Shown here: positions 35,844 to 44,867 of the stretch, piece after piece
Position numbering within the stretch: the first letter of the stretch is position 1
Layout of the letters: the number at the start of each line of letters is the position of its first letter
Assembly: GCA_020852515.1 (NCBI GenBank)
Contig: JADZAS010000025.1
Location: 62,001-126,000 of the forward strand
Length of the DNA stretch: 64,000 nucleotides
From: Phycisphaerales bacterium
Lineage (GTDB): Bacteria > Planctomycetota > Phycisphaerae > Phycisphaerales > UBA5793
Direction of reading: 5' to 3'
The notes under the pieces: generated by a model
Seen by the model: the letters and a program-made list of their open reading frames with translations, nothing else
Told to the model about the DNA's origin: nothing
The model's database searches: none
Position numbers and translations under genes: made by a program

Positions 35844-37358
35844 ATGAGTTCCGTTCGGACTGTTGGTCTCGCTGCTTTCGCAGTCGTCGCGTTGTTGGTT
35901 GGTATCGCTTCTGCGCAGCCATGCGCCCCCGGCTGGGACGCGGCATTTGCCGAGAAGGGCGCCGACAGAAAGGTGTGGGCGTTCCTGGAGTTTGATGACG
36001 GGTCGGGCCCGGCTCTCTACGCCGGAGGTGATTTCACCACGATCGGCGGCGAGCTCGCCTCGGGACTGGCCAAGTGGGATGGTCATCGTTGGACCGAAGT
36101 TGGCGACGGCGTGAGCTTCGACGGTTCGCCCGGGCAGGTGCGCAGCCTGGCCACATGGGACGATGGAAGCGGGCCGGCGATCTACGTCGGAGGATGGTTC
36201 GACCACGCCGGAGGCGTCGCCGCGAACCATGTGGCGAAGTGGGACGGCCGTGAATGGTCGGCACTTGGTGGCGGAACTGGCGGCTACGTCCAGTCTTTCG
36301 GTGTGTACGACGACGGACGCGGCGAAGCGCTCTATGCAGGAGGCTTTTTCCGAAGCGCCGGCGGCATCGCTGCAGAGCACATCGCGCGCTGGGACGGGCA
36401 GAGATGGGAAGCGCTGGGTGAAGGTCTGACGTTTGATGCCGTCGGAGTGCTGACGATGGCAGTCTTCGAGGATTCCCAAGGTCGCGGGCTGTTTGTCGGC
36501 GGCGGATTCACATACGCCGGCGCGGTTGCCGCACACTACTTCGCTCGATGGGATGGTCGTGAATGGTTATCGCCAGATGGCGATACACTGCGACGTCGGT
36601 CGGAGGGCCAGATCGGGCACGTCGATCAACTCGTCGTCTGGGATGACGGGAACGGGCCCGCGCTCTATGTCGCAGGTGAATTCCAGGATCAGGAGGGCAA
36701 CGTCAGCCTGTTGCGCTGGGACGGAGCGTCGTTCACGGCTCTTCCCGGCATCGAGATTTCACCTGCATCGCACATCGCTGAATTGGTCACTCGTGTCGAA
36801 GACTCGCGAGAAGTTCTCTACGCCGGAAGTAACGGCACCATCGTGCTCCTCAACCCCAGGCGGGCAACTTGTGTTGCCCGCTTTGACGGTCGAGCGTGGC
36901 TTGCGCCCCTTTCCTTCCCTGTGCCGAACGTGTTTGCCCTGCAGTTCTTCAACGACGGGTTTGGCGAAGCCCTCTATGTCGGCGGCGATTTGCGCCTTAT
37001 GCAGCCCGAGAGTACATTTATCCACAACATCACGCGCTGGAGCGCACCGCACATGGCGCTTCAGCACACGGCTCTTCGCGCCGGGCAGCCGGCGCGTTTC
37101 AGCACGACCTGCGCTACACCCGGCGGCCGGGTCTACTTCACCTACAGCACGACGGGCCTGGGTTCGTTCTTTGTGCCGCAATTGAATGTGACGCTTGATC
37201 TCGACGCGCCGCACCTGGCCGGCAGCGGGGTGGCCAACCAGGACGGCAGGGCGGAGCTGATCCGCAGGATTCCGCCTGATGCCTCCGGGCGAACCGTCTA
37301 TCTCCAGGCCGCCGAGCAGGGGCGCAAGAGCGAGGTCGTCGAAGCGATGATTAAGTAG
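35844..37358 (+). CDS. Secreted beta-propeller-like repeat protein, copy 1
   Basis: The 504-residue protein has a signal peptide (FAVVALLVGIASAQ) and then about six repeats of roughly 55-60 residues. Each repeat holds W-D-D-G-x-G-P-A-L/I-Y-V/A-G-G-x-F and A-x-W-D-G-x-x-W, a pattern expected of propeller blades. The final ~95 residues are a separate module shared almost unchanged with copy 2. Function is unknown; extracellular binding is a guess. GAAGGAG at 35831-35837 precedes ATG 35844. It is first of a three-member tandem array with copy 2 (37586) and a remnant (39330). Confidence 0.7.
   Translation: MSSVRTVGLAAFAVVALLVGIASAQPCAPGWDAAFAEKGADRKVWAFLEFDDGSGPALYAGGDFTTIGGELASGLAKWDGHRWTEVGDGVSFDGSPGQVRSLATWDDGSGPAIYVGGWFDHAGGVAANHVAKWDGREWSALGGGTGGYVQSFGVYDDGRGEALYAGGFFRSAGGIAAEHIARWDGQRWEALGEGLTFDAVGVLTMAVFEDSQGRGLFVGGGFTYAGAVAAHYFARWDGREWLSPDGDTLRRRSEGQIGHVDQLVVWDDGNGPALYVAGEFQDQEGNVSLLRWDGASFTALPGIEISPASHIAELVTRVEDSREVLYAGSNGTIVLLNPRRATCVARFDGRAWLAPLSFPVPNVFALQFFNDGFGEALYVGGDLRLMQPESTFIHNITRWSAPHMALQHTALRAGQPARFSTTCATPGGRVYFTYSTTGLGSFFVPQLNVTLDLDAPHLAGSGVANQDGRAELIRRIPPDASGRTVYLQAAEQGRKSEVVEAMIK
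37062..37355 (+). repeat. Direct repeat, 3' module of copy 1
   Basis: A 294-base segment matching 38810-39103 without gaps and with about 20 mismatches by eye (~93% identity). It encodes the C-terminal module of both propeller proteins. The rest of the two genes is far less alike. Confidence 0.85.
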
Positions 37359-37441
37359 CGTCAGTTCGACTCCTCCCGTGCGACGCATCCAGGGTCCGCG
37401 ACGCGCAACCCGGGCTCTGTTTCCGTTCTGGCAATTTGCCC

Positions 37442-37470
37442 TTGCAATCCGGCTCAGGATCTGTTAGACT
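37442..37470 (+). promoter_or_regulatory. Promoter of propeller copy 2
   Basis: TTGCAA (37442-37447), 17-base spacer, TAGACT (37465-37470). A very similar arrangement precedes the remnant copy at 39167-39196, so the promoter was duplicated with the gene. Confidence 0.65.
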
Positions 37471-37585
37471 GATGTGATAGCTCCACGAGCCGCGCGAGGT
37501 CGCAATGACCCGCCCGAAAGCCGCTTCGTGGCGCCGGCTTGCCCCCGCGAGTCTGATGAAATCTCTCACCGAATAGGAGGCTGGT

Positions 37586-39106
37586 ATGGCGTTTCTGCTT
37601 CGGCCCATGGTGTTTTGTGCGGCAGCCTGCAGCCCACTCGTTGCACTTGTGCAACCCACATTCGCCCAATCGTGCGAGCCAGGTTGGGACGAATATTTCA
37701 AGGGGTCAGGTACAGTCGTCGAGGATTTGAAAGCGTTTGACGATGGAACCGGAGCGGCGCTTTATGTTGCAGGGCCATTCATTGAAATGCAAGGCCAGAG
37801 AGCATGGGGCCTCGCCAAGTGGGACGGGCACGAGTGGAGCGAAGTCGGAGGCGGACTTCAAAGGGATGAATTGCCGGGATTTGGATATGCGCTTTCGGTC
37901 TGGGATGACGGGCGCGGACCAGCGCTGTACGTCGGTGGGTCCTTTTCATCTGCTGGAGGAGTTGCCGCAAGCAACGTGGCCCGCTGGGATGGTCAGCATT
38001 GGGAGCCGCTGGGCGCCGGCACAAATGAGACTGTATTTTCTTTTGGCCAATTCGATGATGGACGTGGTCAAGCCCTCTACGTTGGTGGCCGGTTCGAACG
38101 TGCTGGCGACGTCGACGCGTTATCGATCGCGCGCTGGAATGGCGCGGAGTGGGAACCGCTTGAGAGCGGGCTTCCGAGCATCCCGCGTTGGCGGGGTGTG
38201 CGCACTATGACTGAATTTGATGATGGAACTGGTAATCGCCTGTACGTCGGGGGCGACTTCTACAGGAGCGATCCCGTCCGAACGCCTGGCGGCGGATTCC
38301 AGAAGGATCTTGCACGATGGGACGGGCGCGAATGGTCCAGCGTTCCCGGTGCTCCGCTGCGATCGCTGGGAGGTGGCTACGCGACCCATGTCGATCAATT
38401 GCTTGTGCACGACGATGGATTCGGCAAGGCTCTGTTCGTCACCGGGGGGTTTCTCACGCCGCTTGGCTCTCAGTGGGCAACCGGCTTCCTGCGATGGGAT
38501 GGGATCAATTGGACCGTGCCTGGGGGTGGGTTCGTCCAAAGCTACTCGCACCCCGACGCAATGGCCGTATTTGACAGTGGGAGTGGACCAGAGCTCTGGA
38601 TTGGCGGCGGTAGTATCGGATTGATGAAATCGCGAGAATACGGCTACGTGTTCCGGTGGAATGGTCTGGAGCTGACGCGAGTCAAGCCGTACCCCAGAGT
38701 TCAGTGGGTTAACGTGCTGTTGCCTTTCAATGACGGCTACGGGCTGGCGCTTTACCTGGGAGATGAGTACTCGGCAGTTCAGCGCTGGGCCGTGCCGCAT
38801 ATGACGGTGCAGCACACGCCCCTTCGCGCCGGGCAGCCGGCGCGTTTCAGCACGACCTGTGCCACACCCGGCGGCCGGGTCTACTTCACCTACAGCACGA
38901 CGGGTCTGGGCTCGTTCTTTGTGCCGCAACTGAATGTGACGCTTGATCTCGATGCGCCGCACCTGGCCGGCAGCGGGGTGGCCAACCAGGACGGCAAGGC
39001 GGAGCTGATCCGCAGGATTCCGCCTGATGCGGCCGGGCGAACCGTCCATCTCCAGGCCGCCGAGCAGGGGCGCAAGAGTGAAGTGGTTGAAGCGGTCATT
39101 GAATAG
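37586..39106 (+). CDS. Secreted beta-propeller-like repeat protein, copy 2
   Basis: A 506-residue paralogue of the preceding gene, with the same plan: signal peptide ending T-F-A-Q, F-D-D-G-x-G-x-A-L-Y-V-G-G and A-R-W-D-G/N-x-x-W repeats, then the conserved C-terminal module G-R-V-Y-F-T-Y-S-T-T-G ... A-A-E-Q-G-R-K-S-E-V-V-E. The repeat region has diverged while the C-terminal module remains about 93% identical at DNA level, suggesting recent duplication or gene conversion of the 3' end. AGGAGG at 37577-37582 lies just before the ATG. Function unknown. Confidence 0.7.
   Translation: MAFLLRPMVFCAAACSPLVALVQPTFAQSCEPGWDEYFKGSGTVVEDLKAFDDGTGAALYVAGPFIEMQGQRAWGLAKWDGHEWSEVGGGLQRDELPGFGYALSVWDDGRGPALYVGGSFSSAGGVAASNVARWDGQHWEPLGAGTNETVFSFGQFDDGRGQALYVGGRFERAGDVDALSIARWNGAEWEPLESGLPSIPRWRGVRTMTEFDDGTGNRLYVGGDFYRSDPVRTPGGGFQKDLARWDGREWSSVPGAPLRSLGGGYATHVDQLLVHDDGFGKALFVTGGFLTPLGSQWATGFLRWDGINWTVPGGGFVQSYSHPDAMAVFDSGSGPELWIGGGSIGLMKSREYGYVFRWNGLELTRVKPYPRVQWVNVLLPFNDGYGLALYLGDEYSAVQRWAVPHMTVQHTPLRAGQPARFSTTCATPGGRVYFTYSTTGLGSFFVPQLNVTLDLDAPHLAGSGVANQDGKAELIRRIPPDAAGRTVHLQAAEQGRKSEVVEAVIE
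38810..39103 (+). repeat. Direct repeat, 3' module of copy 2
   Basis: Partner of 37062-37355; same length, no gaps. The last ~100 bases recur a third time in the remnant at 39471-39573. Confidence 0.85.
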
Positions 39107-39166
39107 CAGTGGCCGGGACGCTGGATCGGCTTCTGGGTTAATTTTTGCCAACTTCCCGGATTTTGC

Positions 39167-39196
39167 TTGCAATCCCGGCGGGCTGCAGGTTATTCT
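39167..39196 (+). promoter_or_regulatory. Promoter upstream of the propeller remnant
   Basis: TTGCAA (39167-39172), 18-base spacer, TATTCT (39191-39196). It resembles the copy 2 promoter in sequence and context (CTTGCAATCC in both). Confidence 0.55.
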
Positions 39197-39329
39197 GAAC
39201 GCAGCCATTCGATTGCGCAGATTCGGGCACGCACAGGCCCGGGCGCAGCCGGATGAAGTGCACCGGGAAATTGCCCGCTCCGCCCGCGAGGCAGGGCCGC
39301 GCGAACATCCTGCAAATAAGGAGGTTGCC

Positions 39330-39573
39330 ATGGCTTCCGTTCGACATGTTGCGCCAATGGCGATGGCCGCTCTTGTCGTGTTTGCTTACCGTCGCGTCAG
39401 CCGAGTCGCGCGCCCGGTTGCGTTGCGACGTTTCCTGGACAGGCGGTGCCGACAGGACCGTGTCAGCGCGGCTGATCCGCAGGATTCCGCCAGATGCGGC
39501 CGGCCGGACCGTCTATCTCCAGGCCGCCGAGCAGGGGCGCAAGAGCGAAGTGGTTGAAGCGATGATCGAGTAG
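39330..39573 (+). pseudogene. Remnant third copy of the propeller family (internally deleted, frameshifted)
   Basis: An excellent AAGGAGG ribosome site is followed by ATG 39330 and a start like the other copies (MASVRHVAPMAMAALVVFA against MSSVRTVGLAAFAVVALL). The frame then goes astray. From 39471 another frame encodes the last ~34 residues of the family (LIRRIPPDAAGRTVYLQAAE onward) up to TAG 39571-39573. About 1.3 kb of repeat region is missing. An ATG at 39346 opens a short frame that runs in phase with the tail and has a signal-peptide-like start, so a small secreted product is possible, but decay by deletion is the simplest reading. Confidence 0.75.
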
Positions 39574-39606
39574 CGTCAGCGCGACTCCCCCCCGCGCGGC
39601 GCACCT

Positions 39607-39632
39607 AGCCCCGGGTCTCCGGGCCCGGGGCT
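39607..39632 (+). terminator. GC-rich hairpin after the propeller remnant
   Basis: AGCCCCGGG (39607-39615) pairs perfectly with CCCGGGGCT (39624-39632) around an 8-base loop, followed by CCCTCTTC. A likely transcription stop for the array. Confidence 0.45.
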
Positions 39633-39681
39633 CCCTCTTCAGATGGCGGCAATGCACCGGCGCGAAGTCGCCCATCTTAAC

Positions 39682-39704
39682 AAAAGGTGCCAGGTACCTT
39701 TTTT
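39682..39704. terminator. Intrinsic terminator between the propeller array and folD
   Basis: AAAAGGTGC (39682-39690) and GGTACCTTTT (39693-39702) form a near-perfect stem with one G-T pair and a tiny loop, followed by further T on the plus strand. It overlaps the folD stop codon, so it can act on both strands. Confidence 0.7.
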
Positions 39705-40584
39705 ATGGCCGGGCGGCGTCGACCGTGTTGCGCAGCAGCATGGCAACCGTCACCGGGCCCACGCCGCCGGGGACGGGTGAGATCCAGCCCGCCACGTTGC
39801 GCACCTCGTCGAACGCCACGTCGCCGACGACGCGCTTCTTACCGGTGGCCGGATCGAGCTGCCGGTTGATGCCGACATCCACGACCACCGCGCCGGGCTT
39901 GACCATGTCTGCGGTGATGAGCGCCGCTTTGCCGGCGGCGGCGACGAGCACATCCGCCTGCCGCGTCATGGCCGCCAGATCTTGCGTGTACTTGTTGCAA
40001 CTGTGCACCGTCGCCTCGCGCTGCATCATCAGGATGGCGACGGGTTTACCGACGATGTTGCTCGCGCCAACGCAGACCACTTCGCTGCCGCGCAGTTCGA
40101 CGCCCGTCGATTCGACCATCTTCATCACCGCCAGGGCGGTGCAGGGCACGAGCGACGAGCGGTCGTAGACGACGTTGCCGATGTTGGCGGGGTTGACGCC
40201 CTCGACGTCCTTGGCCGGGTCGATGAGCGACTGGACGCGATAGGGGTCGATGCCCTCGGGAAGGGGCATGTGCACCATGATGGCCGTCACGCGTTCATCG
40301 GTGCTGAGCAGCAGCACGCGGCCGGCGATGTCCTCGTAGGTGGCGGTGTGCGGCAGGACGTGCAAGCGATATTCGATTCCCAGTTCAGCGCAGCCGGCTT
40401 TCTGGTTTTCGGCGTAGATGCGGCCGCTGCTCTTGACGCCCGGCTCGCCATCGACGAGCACGGCGTCGAGCGAGACGGCTCGGCCACGGGCAATCGACTG
40501 CTCGACATCGCGCCGGATTTCGGCGCGGAACCGGTCCGCCAGAGCCCGCCCGTCGATGATTTGTGCGCCGCCAGAGCCGCTCAT
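39703..40584 (-). CDS. folD: Methylenetetrahydrofolate dehydrogenase / cyclohydrolase
   Basis: A bifunctional enzyme interconverting 5,10-methylene-, methenyl- and 10-formyl-THF. The ~293-residue product shows the catalytic Lys in Y-A-E-N-Q-K-A-G-C, the V-H-M-P-L-P-E-G-I-D segment, P-C-T-A-L-A-V-M, V-V-C-V-G-A-S-N-I-V-G-K-P for NADP, and P-G-G-V-G-P-V-T-V-A-M-L at the end. The GASNIVGKP loop (normally G-R-S) is slightly altered. Start 40584 is preferred because TATCAT sits seven bases upstream; an in-frame ATG at 40593 overlaps that box. It is divergent from the aminotransferase gene. Confidence 0.92.
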   Translation of the reverse strand: MSGSGGAQIIDGRALADRFRAEIRRDVEQSIARGRAVSLDAVLVDGEPGVKSSGRIYAENQKAGCAELGIEYRLHVLPHTATYEDIAGRVLLLSTDERVTAIMVHMPLPEGIDPYRVQSLIDPAKDVEGVNPANIGNVVYDRSSLVPCTALAVMKMVESTGVELRGSEVVCVGASNIVGKPVAILMMQREATVHSCNKYTQDLAAMTRQADVLVAAAGKAALITADMVKPGAVVVDVGINRQLDPATGKKRVVGDVAFDEVRNVAGWISPVPGGVGPVTVAMLLRNTVDAARP

Positions 40585-40591
40585 CGCCGAC

Positions 40592-40597
40592 ATGATA
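40592..40597 (-). promoter_or_regulatory. TATCAT -10-like hexamer for folD
   Basis: Minus strand TATCAT-GTCGGCG-ATG 40584. It lies only ten bases from the divergent TACACT box at 40608. Confidence 0.4.
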
Positions 40598-40607
40598 GCG
40601 GGAGGTC

Positions 40608-40613
40608 TACACT
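40608..40613 (+). promoter_or_regulatory. TACACT -10-like hexamer six bases before the aminotransferase gene
   Basis: TACACT-GCGCAC-ATG 40620, leaderless pattern. Confidence 0.45.
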
Positions 40614-40619
40614 GCGCAC

Positions 40620-41468
40620 ATGCCGACCGTCTACCTGAACGGCCAGTTCATTTCACCCGACGAAGCGCGCATCAGCGTCTTCGATCGGGGCTTTCTGTTT
40701 GGCGACGCGGTCTACGAGGTCATCCGCTACTTCAACGGCCGGCCCTACGCCATGGACCTGCACGTCCAGCGCCTGCAGCGCACCTTGCGCGAGGTCCGCT
40801 TCGGGCATTTCGAGGCTGCGGAGATCGTGCGCCTCGGCGAAGAACTGCTGGCCCGCAACGACCTGCGCGACGCGTGCGTCTACTGGCAGATCACGCGCGG
40901 CACCGGCCAGGGTCGCTCGCACTTGCCGCCGGCGGACCTGCGGCCGACCGTGTTCGGCTGCGTCGATCGCACGCCGCCGCTTTCAGAATGTGCGACGCCG
41001 GCGGAGACGACCGCAGCGCTGCATGAGGACTGGCGCTGGGCCCGCTGCGACATCAAATCGACGAATCTGCTGCCCAACATCCTCGGCAAGATTGCCGCGA
41101 CCGACGCCGGGGCGCAGGAGGTCATCTTTCATCGCGGCGGCCGGGTCAGCGAGGGCGGCTCGACGACGGTGCTCATCGCGCGCGGCGGTCAACTCATCAC
41201 GCCGCCGATTGATGACCCCGACCTGAGCATCCTGCACGGCGTGACCCGGCGCGCCATCGCCGCGCTGCCGAACGTGAACCTGATCGAGCGGCCGCTGACG
41301 GTTGAGGAACTGCGCCGCGCCGACGAAATCATCCTCGCAGGGACGCGCACGCTGCTGGCGGCGGTGGTGAGCCTCGACGGGCGGAAGGTCGGTGACGGCC
41401 GCGCCGGCCCGGCCGTCGGCAGGCTGCTGACCGCCTTTGTCGGATCGATTCGCGCCGCCACGCACTGA
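40620..41468 (+). CDS. Class IV aminotransferase (D-alanine / branched-chain type)
   Basis: A 282-residue PLP-dependent fold-type IV enzyme with V-Y-L-N-G-Q-F, FDRGFLFGDAVYEVIRYFNG near 21-40, the catalytic Lys in D-I-K-S-T-N-L-L-P-N-I-L near 144, the glutamate in E-V-I-F-H-R-G-G-R-V-S-E-G and the I-L-x-G-V-T-R segment. The opening (Y-E-V-I-R) fits D-amino-acid aminotransferase, which supplies D-Ala and D-Glu for peptidoglycan, rather better than IlvE. Aminodeoxychorismate lyase is another possibility given the divergent folD neighbour. Confidence 0.82.
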   Translation: MPTVYLNGQFISPDEARISVFDRGFLFGDAVYEVIRYFNGRPYAMDLHVQRLQRTLREVRFGHFEAAEIVRLGEELLARNDLRDACVYWQITRGTGQGRSHLPPADLRPTVFGCVDRTPPLSECATPAETTAALHEDWRWARCDIKSTNLLPNILGKIAATDAGAQEVIFHRGGRVSEGGSTTVLIARGGQLITPPIDDPDLSILHGVTRRAIAALPNVNLIERPLTVEELRRADEIILAGTRTLLAAVVSLDGRKVGDGRAGPAVGRLLTAFVGSIRAATH

Positions 41469-41488
41469 TCGCCTGATCAGACGCGATT

Positions 41489-44400
41489 TCACGCTGAGCG
41501 TGCCGCCGGGCGCGATCCGCTGCGGGATCGCTGTATCCGTTCACGAATGAGCGTGAGCAGTGCGGTTCGGTCGATGGGTTTGGTGGTGTAATCATCGCAG
41601 CCTGCGGCGAGGCATTTCTCGCGGTCGCCGAGCATGGCGTGCGCGGTGATCGCCACGATGGACCCCGTGTAGCCGCTCGAGCGCAGGAAGCGGGTCGCGT
41701 CGTAGCCATCCAGTTCGGGCATCTGCATGTCCATGAGTACGACGTCGAACGGGGCCACATCGAGCGCTGCGAGCGCCTGCTCGACCGCGGCGCGCCCGTT
41801 GTCGGCGATGGTGACTGCGGCGCCCGCTTTGCGCAGATGGAAGCCGATGAGGCGCTGGTTGTCGGGGCCGTCTTCGGCGAGCAGAATGCGCGCCCCATCA
41901 AGGCGAACCGCCGGTTCGGCCGGCTCGGCGTGGTCCGGTTTCAGCGCGCACAGCTCGGTCGGCGGGAACGTGAGCCTCAGGTTGGTCAGCGGCCCGGTGC
42001 TGATGCGAACGGTGAAGGCGCTTCCTTCGCCGGGAGAGGAGCAGACGGTAATGTCGCCGCCGAGCATGCGAGCGAGGCGCCGAGAGATGGTCAGGCCCAG
42101 TCCGGTGCCGCCGAAGCGCCGGGCCATGGAGGTGTCGGCCTGCGAGAAGGACTCGAAGATGCGGGTCATCTGCTCTTGGCTCATGCCGATGCCCGTGTCC
42201 ACGACCTCGACGCTCAGCGTGCCTTCATCGGCGTCATCGCGGCGCGCGAAGCGGGCGATGAGCCGCACGCCGCCGCTCTCAGTGAACTTCACGGCGTTGC
42301 CGGCCAGGTTGAGAAGGATCTGCCGCAGTCTTGTCGGATCCGAGTGAATGGTTTCAGGAATCTTCGTTGCGTACTCCACGCCGAACCGCAGTCCCTTTTC
42401 ATCGGCGCGAAGGCGAAGTAGCGACTCGACGTCGGAAAGCACTTCACGCGGCGAGCAGGCGATCCGCTCGAGGGTCATGCAGTTGGCTTCGATCTTGGAA
42501 AGGTCGAGGATGTCGTTGATGAGTGCGGTGAGGTGCGCGCCGTTGCGACGAATGGTCTGGATGCACTGCAGGCGCTCCACGGCCGACTGCGTGGGGTCGA
42601 GAAGCAAGTCGGCAAAGCCCAGAATTGCCGTCATGGGCGTTCGGATTTCGTGGCTCATGTTGGCGAGGAATTCGCTCTTGGCGCGGTTGGCGGCTTCGGC
42701 CTCGAGCCGCGCCGCCTCCAGTTCGCACGACTTGATCGCGAGTTCAGCGCTGTGCTGCTCGATCTGCTCCTTGGTGGTGATGAGATCCACCAGCGAGCGG
42801 GCCAGATTGTCCTCGGCGACGCGCCGCTCGTGGATGTCGGTGATCGACCCGGCCATTCGCTCGGGCGAGCCGTCGGCGCTCCAGACGGCCTGCCCGCGCA
42901 ACTGGAACCATCGCGCCTCGCCGCCGGCCGCAGTCATCCGGCACTCAACCGAGAGCGGCTCGCGCGTCGCGAGGTGGTGCTCAATCGCCTCGATGACCTG
43001 GGCGCGGTCGCTTTCCGCGACAAATTGCATGAGCGAAGTCATCGGCGCCGCGGAAGGCCAGGGCCCGGCGCCGAGGAGTTCGCGGAATCGATCGCTGCAG
43101 AAGACCTCGTCGTGGTGGATGTCCCAGTCCCAGATCCCGCTGTCGGCGCCGCGCACGACGAGGTCGTAGCGGCGTTCGCTGCGATAGAGGAACGCGGCCC
43201 GCTCGTTGGCCGTCTGCCAGAGCATCAGCGTCAGCGGCACGAGACCCGAGAAGAGCAGTCCCAGCGCCAGCGTCGAACCGGGCATGGGTGATTGCAGCAG
43301 CGCCAGCGTCCGCCTCGAAGGCAGCACGGTCGCCAGCCATTCGAACTGGAAGGCGCTGAACCGGCTCGTGTACTGGTACCGCTCGTCGCAGTCGTCCACC
43401 ATCCGCTCGTAATGAATGTCCGAGTCCGCATCAGCGCGCAGCGCGATGTTGTAACCGGGAGCGATGTGCTGCGCTGTGAGCGTGCGCTGCAGGAGCCTTG
43501 AGCCGCTGAAGATGCCCACGATGCGCCGGCCTTCCTGCGCCAGAGGCGCAGGCGGCAGTACGGCAATGATCTCCTCGCCCTGCACCGTCAGCGACACGAA
43601 GCGCGAAGGCAAGAGCATTCGCGGCGGCGTCGCATCGGCCGGCAGCCAGACAATCCCCTCATCGGTCACTCGAGCGAGGACGCGACCTGCGTCGTCGATC
43701 CACTCTGCGGCTTTGAGAATCGGTTGATCGGCGATCAGCCGCTGGGCTCGCGCCATGCCTGAGGCGCTCCGGGCTTCTTCGTCAGACAGGTGGTCGGCGA
43801 GGTGCCGGAGCAGTTCGACCTGGTGCTCGACTTCGATCTGAAACGCGCTTTCGATCGCAGCCGCCTGGGCCGCGGTGATCTGCCTGATGTGCTGATCGTC
43901 CGACGCCTCGGCGGCCTGCCAGGCGACGACGGTGGTCATGGCCAGCGCGACGCCCACCACCGCCGGCGCCCATTGCGGAAGTACGACCGTGCGCGGATTG
44001 GAGTGGCCCCACACCAGGGCGATAAGCGCCGCCCCCAGACAGCCGAACATGATGAGCGAACCCGTCGAAATCTCGCCGAGGTGCTCCCAGCCGACGGCCA
44101 GTTGCAGGTCGATGAGCTTGGCCACCGCCGGCAACCCGACCAGTCCAATGAGAATGGCGCCCAGCACCGCCGTCGCGCCGTCCGGCCGCGCCTCGCTCCG
44201 CCGGTTTGCCTGAATCAGCAGCGCCGTGCCGGCCAGCGTGAGGCATGCCCCGCTGAGCACCGACAGGCGCACGACCCGCTCCGACGACGATGAATGGCGA
44301 AACGGCAGATTGGCCAGCCAAAGGTGAGCCTCGGCGAACACATCAACTCGTCCCAACAGGAGCAGCACGCCAAGTACGGCGGTCGCAGCGCCGACGATGA

Positions 44401-44671
44401 GCGTGCCCACCCGCTTGCGCCTCGCCGCCAGGCACACGCCGACTGCGGCCAGCGCTCCGCCCAGCGCCGTGGTCCACGGCGTCGGATCGCTGTTGGGCAC
44501 GAGCCTGATCAGTTCGACGCGGTCCGTAACCGTGCCGAAGGCAATCAGAGCGCTGACACACAGCACCGCAGCGCATGCGAAGTTCATGACGAGCCGGCCG
44601 GGCGGGGGTGCGGCGTCAGGAAGCCCAGCGCACTCATCGACCGCAGGAGTTTGACTCTGCTCGAGGGACAT
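41489..44671 (-). CDS. Hybrid sensor histidine kinase with CHASE-like, PAS, kinase and receiver domains
   Basis: The 1060-residue membrane receptor has six to eight hydrophobic segments in residues 28-275, an extracytoplasmic CHASE-like region (about 275-465) closed by another membrane segment, a PAS/PAC domain (about 500-630), a coiled linker, the dimerisation H-box [13 protein letters not shown] near 668-680, an HATPase with G-I-G-M-S and G-T-G-L-G-L-T-I-S, and a C-terminal receiver with phospho-acceptor Asp in V-L-M-D-M-Q-M-P near 980 and K in T-K-P-I-D. No response regulator or output domain is adjacent, so the downstream relay is unknown. No clear ribosome site was found at the ATG. Confidence 0.9.
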   Translation of the reverse strand: MSLEQSQTPAVDECAGLPDAAPPPGRLVMNFACAAVLCVSALIAFGTVTDRVELIRLVPNSDPTPWTTALGGALAAVGVCLAARRKRVGTLIVGAATAVLGVLLLLGRVDVFAEAHLWLANLPFRHSSSSERVVRLSVLSGACLTLAGTALLIQANRRSEARPDGATAVLGAILIGLVGLPAVAKLIDLQLAVGWEHLGEISTGSLIMFGCLGAALIALVWGHSNPRTVVLPQWAPAVVGVALAMTTVVAWQAAEASDDQHIRQITAAQAAAIESAFQIEVEHQVELLRHLADHLSDEEARSASGMARAQRLIADQPILKAAEWIDDAGRVLARVTDEGIVWLPADATPPRMLLPSRFVSLTVQGEEIIAVLPPAPLAQEGRRIVGIFSGSRLLQRTLTAQHIAPGYNIALRADADSDIHYERMVDDCDERYQYTSRFSAFQFEWLATVLPSRRTLALLQSPMPGSTLALGLLFSGLVPLTLMLWQTANERAAFLYRSERRYDLVVRGADSGIWDWDIHHDEVFCSDRFRELLGAGPWPSAAPMTSLMQFVAESDRAQVIEAIEHHLATREPLSVECRMTAAGGEARWFQLRGQAVWSADGSPERMAGSITDIHERRVAEDNLARSLVDLITTKEQIEQHSAELAIKSCELEAARLEAEAANRAKSEFLANMSHEIRTPMTAILGFADLLLDPTQSAVERLQCIQTIRRNGAHLTALINDILDLSKIEANCMTLERIACSPREVLSDVESLLRLRADEKGLRFGVEYATKIPETIHSDPTRLRQILLNLAGNAVKFTESGGVRLIARFARRDDADEGTLSVEVVDTGIGMSQEQMTRIFESFSQADTSMARRFGGTGLGLTISRRLARMLGGDITVCSSPGEGSAFTVRISTGPLTNLRLTFPPTELCALKPDHAEPAEPAVRLDGARILLAEDGPDNQRLIGFHLRKAGAAVTIADNGRAAVEQALAALDVAPFDVVLMDMQMPELDGYDATRFLRSSGYTGSIVAITAHAMLGDREKCLAAGCDDYTTKPIDRTALLTLIRERIQRSRSGSRPAARSA

Positions 44672-44854
44672 GTCTCGAACCCGTCACGGGTGATTGCCAC
44701 GCGGGCGGCTGGAGAGAACTCCCGCCGCCTCTCTGGGTCGCTTTCCGTCACCCATTCCGGAGGGACCCCTGTCTGTGCATCGGTTGCCCGGCGGGGCTTC
44801 TTTATCGCCCACACAGGCGGGTGATCGGCTGACGGACATTGCCCGTTGCCCGCC

Positions 44855-44860
44855 TACCCT
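44855..44860 (+). promoter_or_regulatory. TACCCT -10-like hexamer seven bases before coaX
   Basis: TACCCT-TACCCAC-ATG 44868 with no ribosome site. Confidence 0.35.
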
Positions 44861-44867
44861 TACCCAC

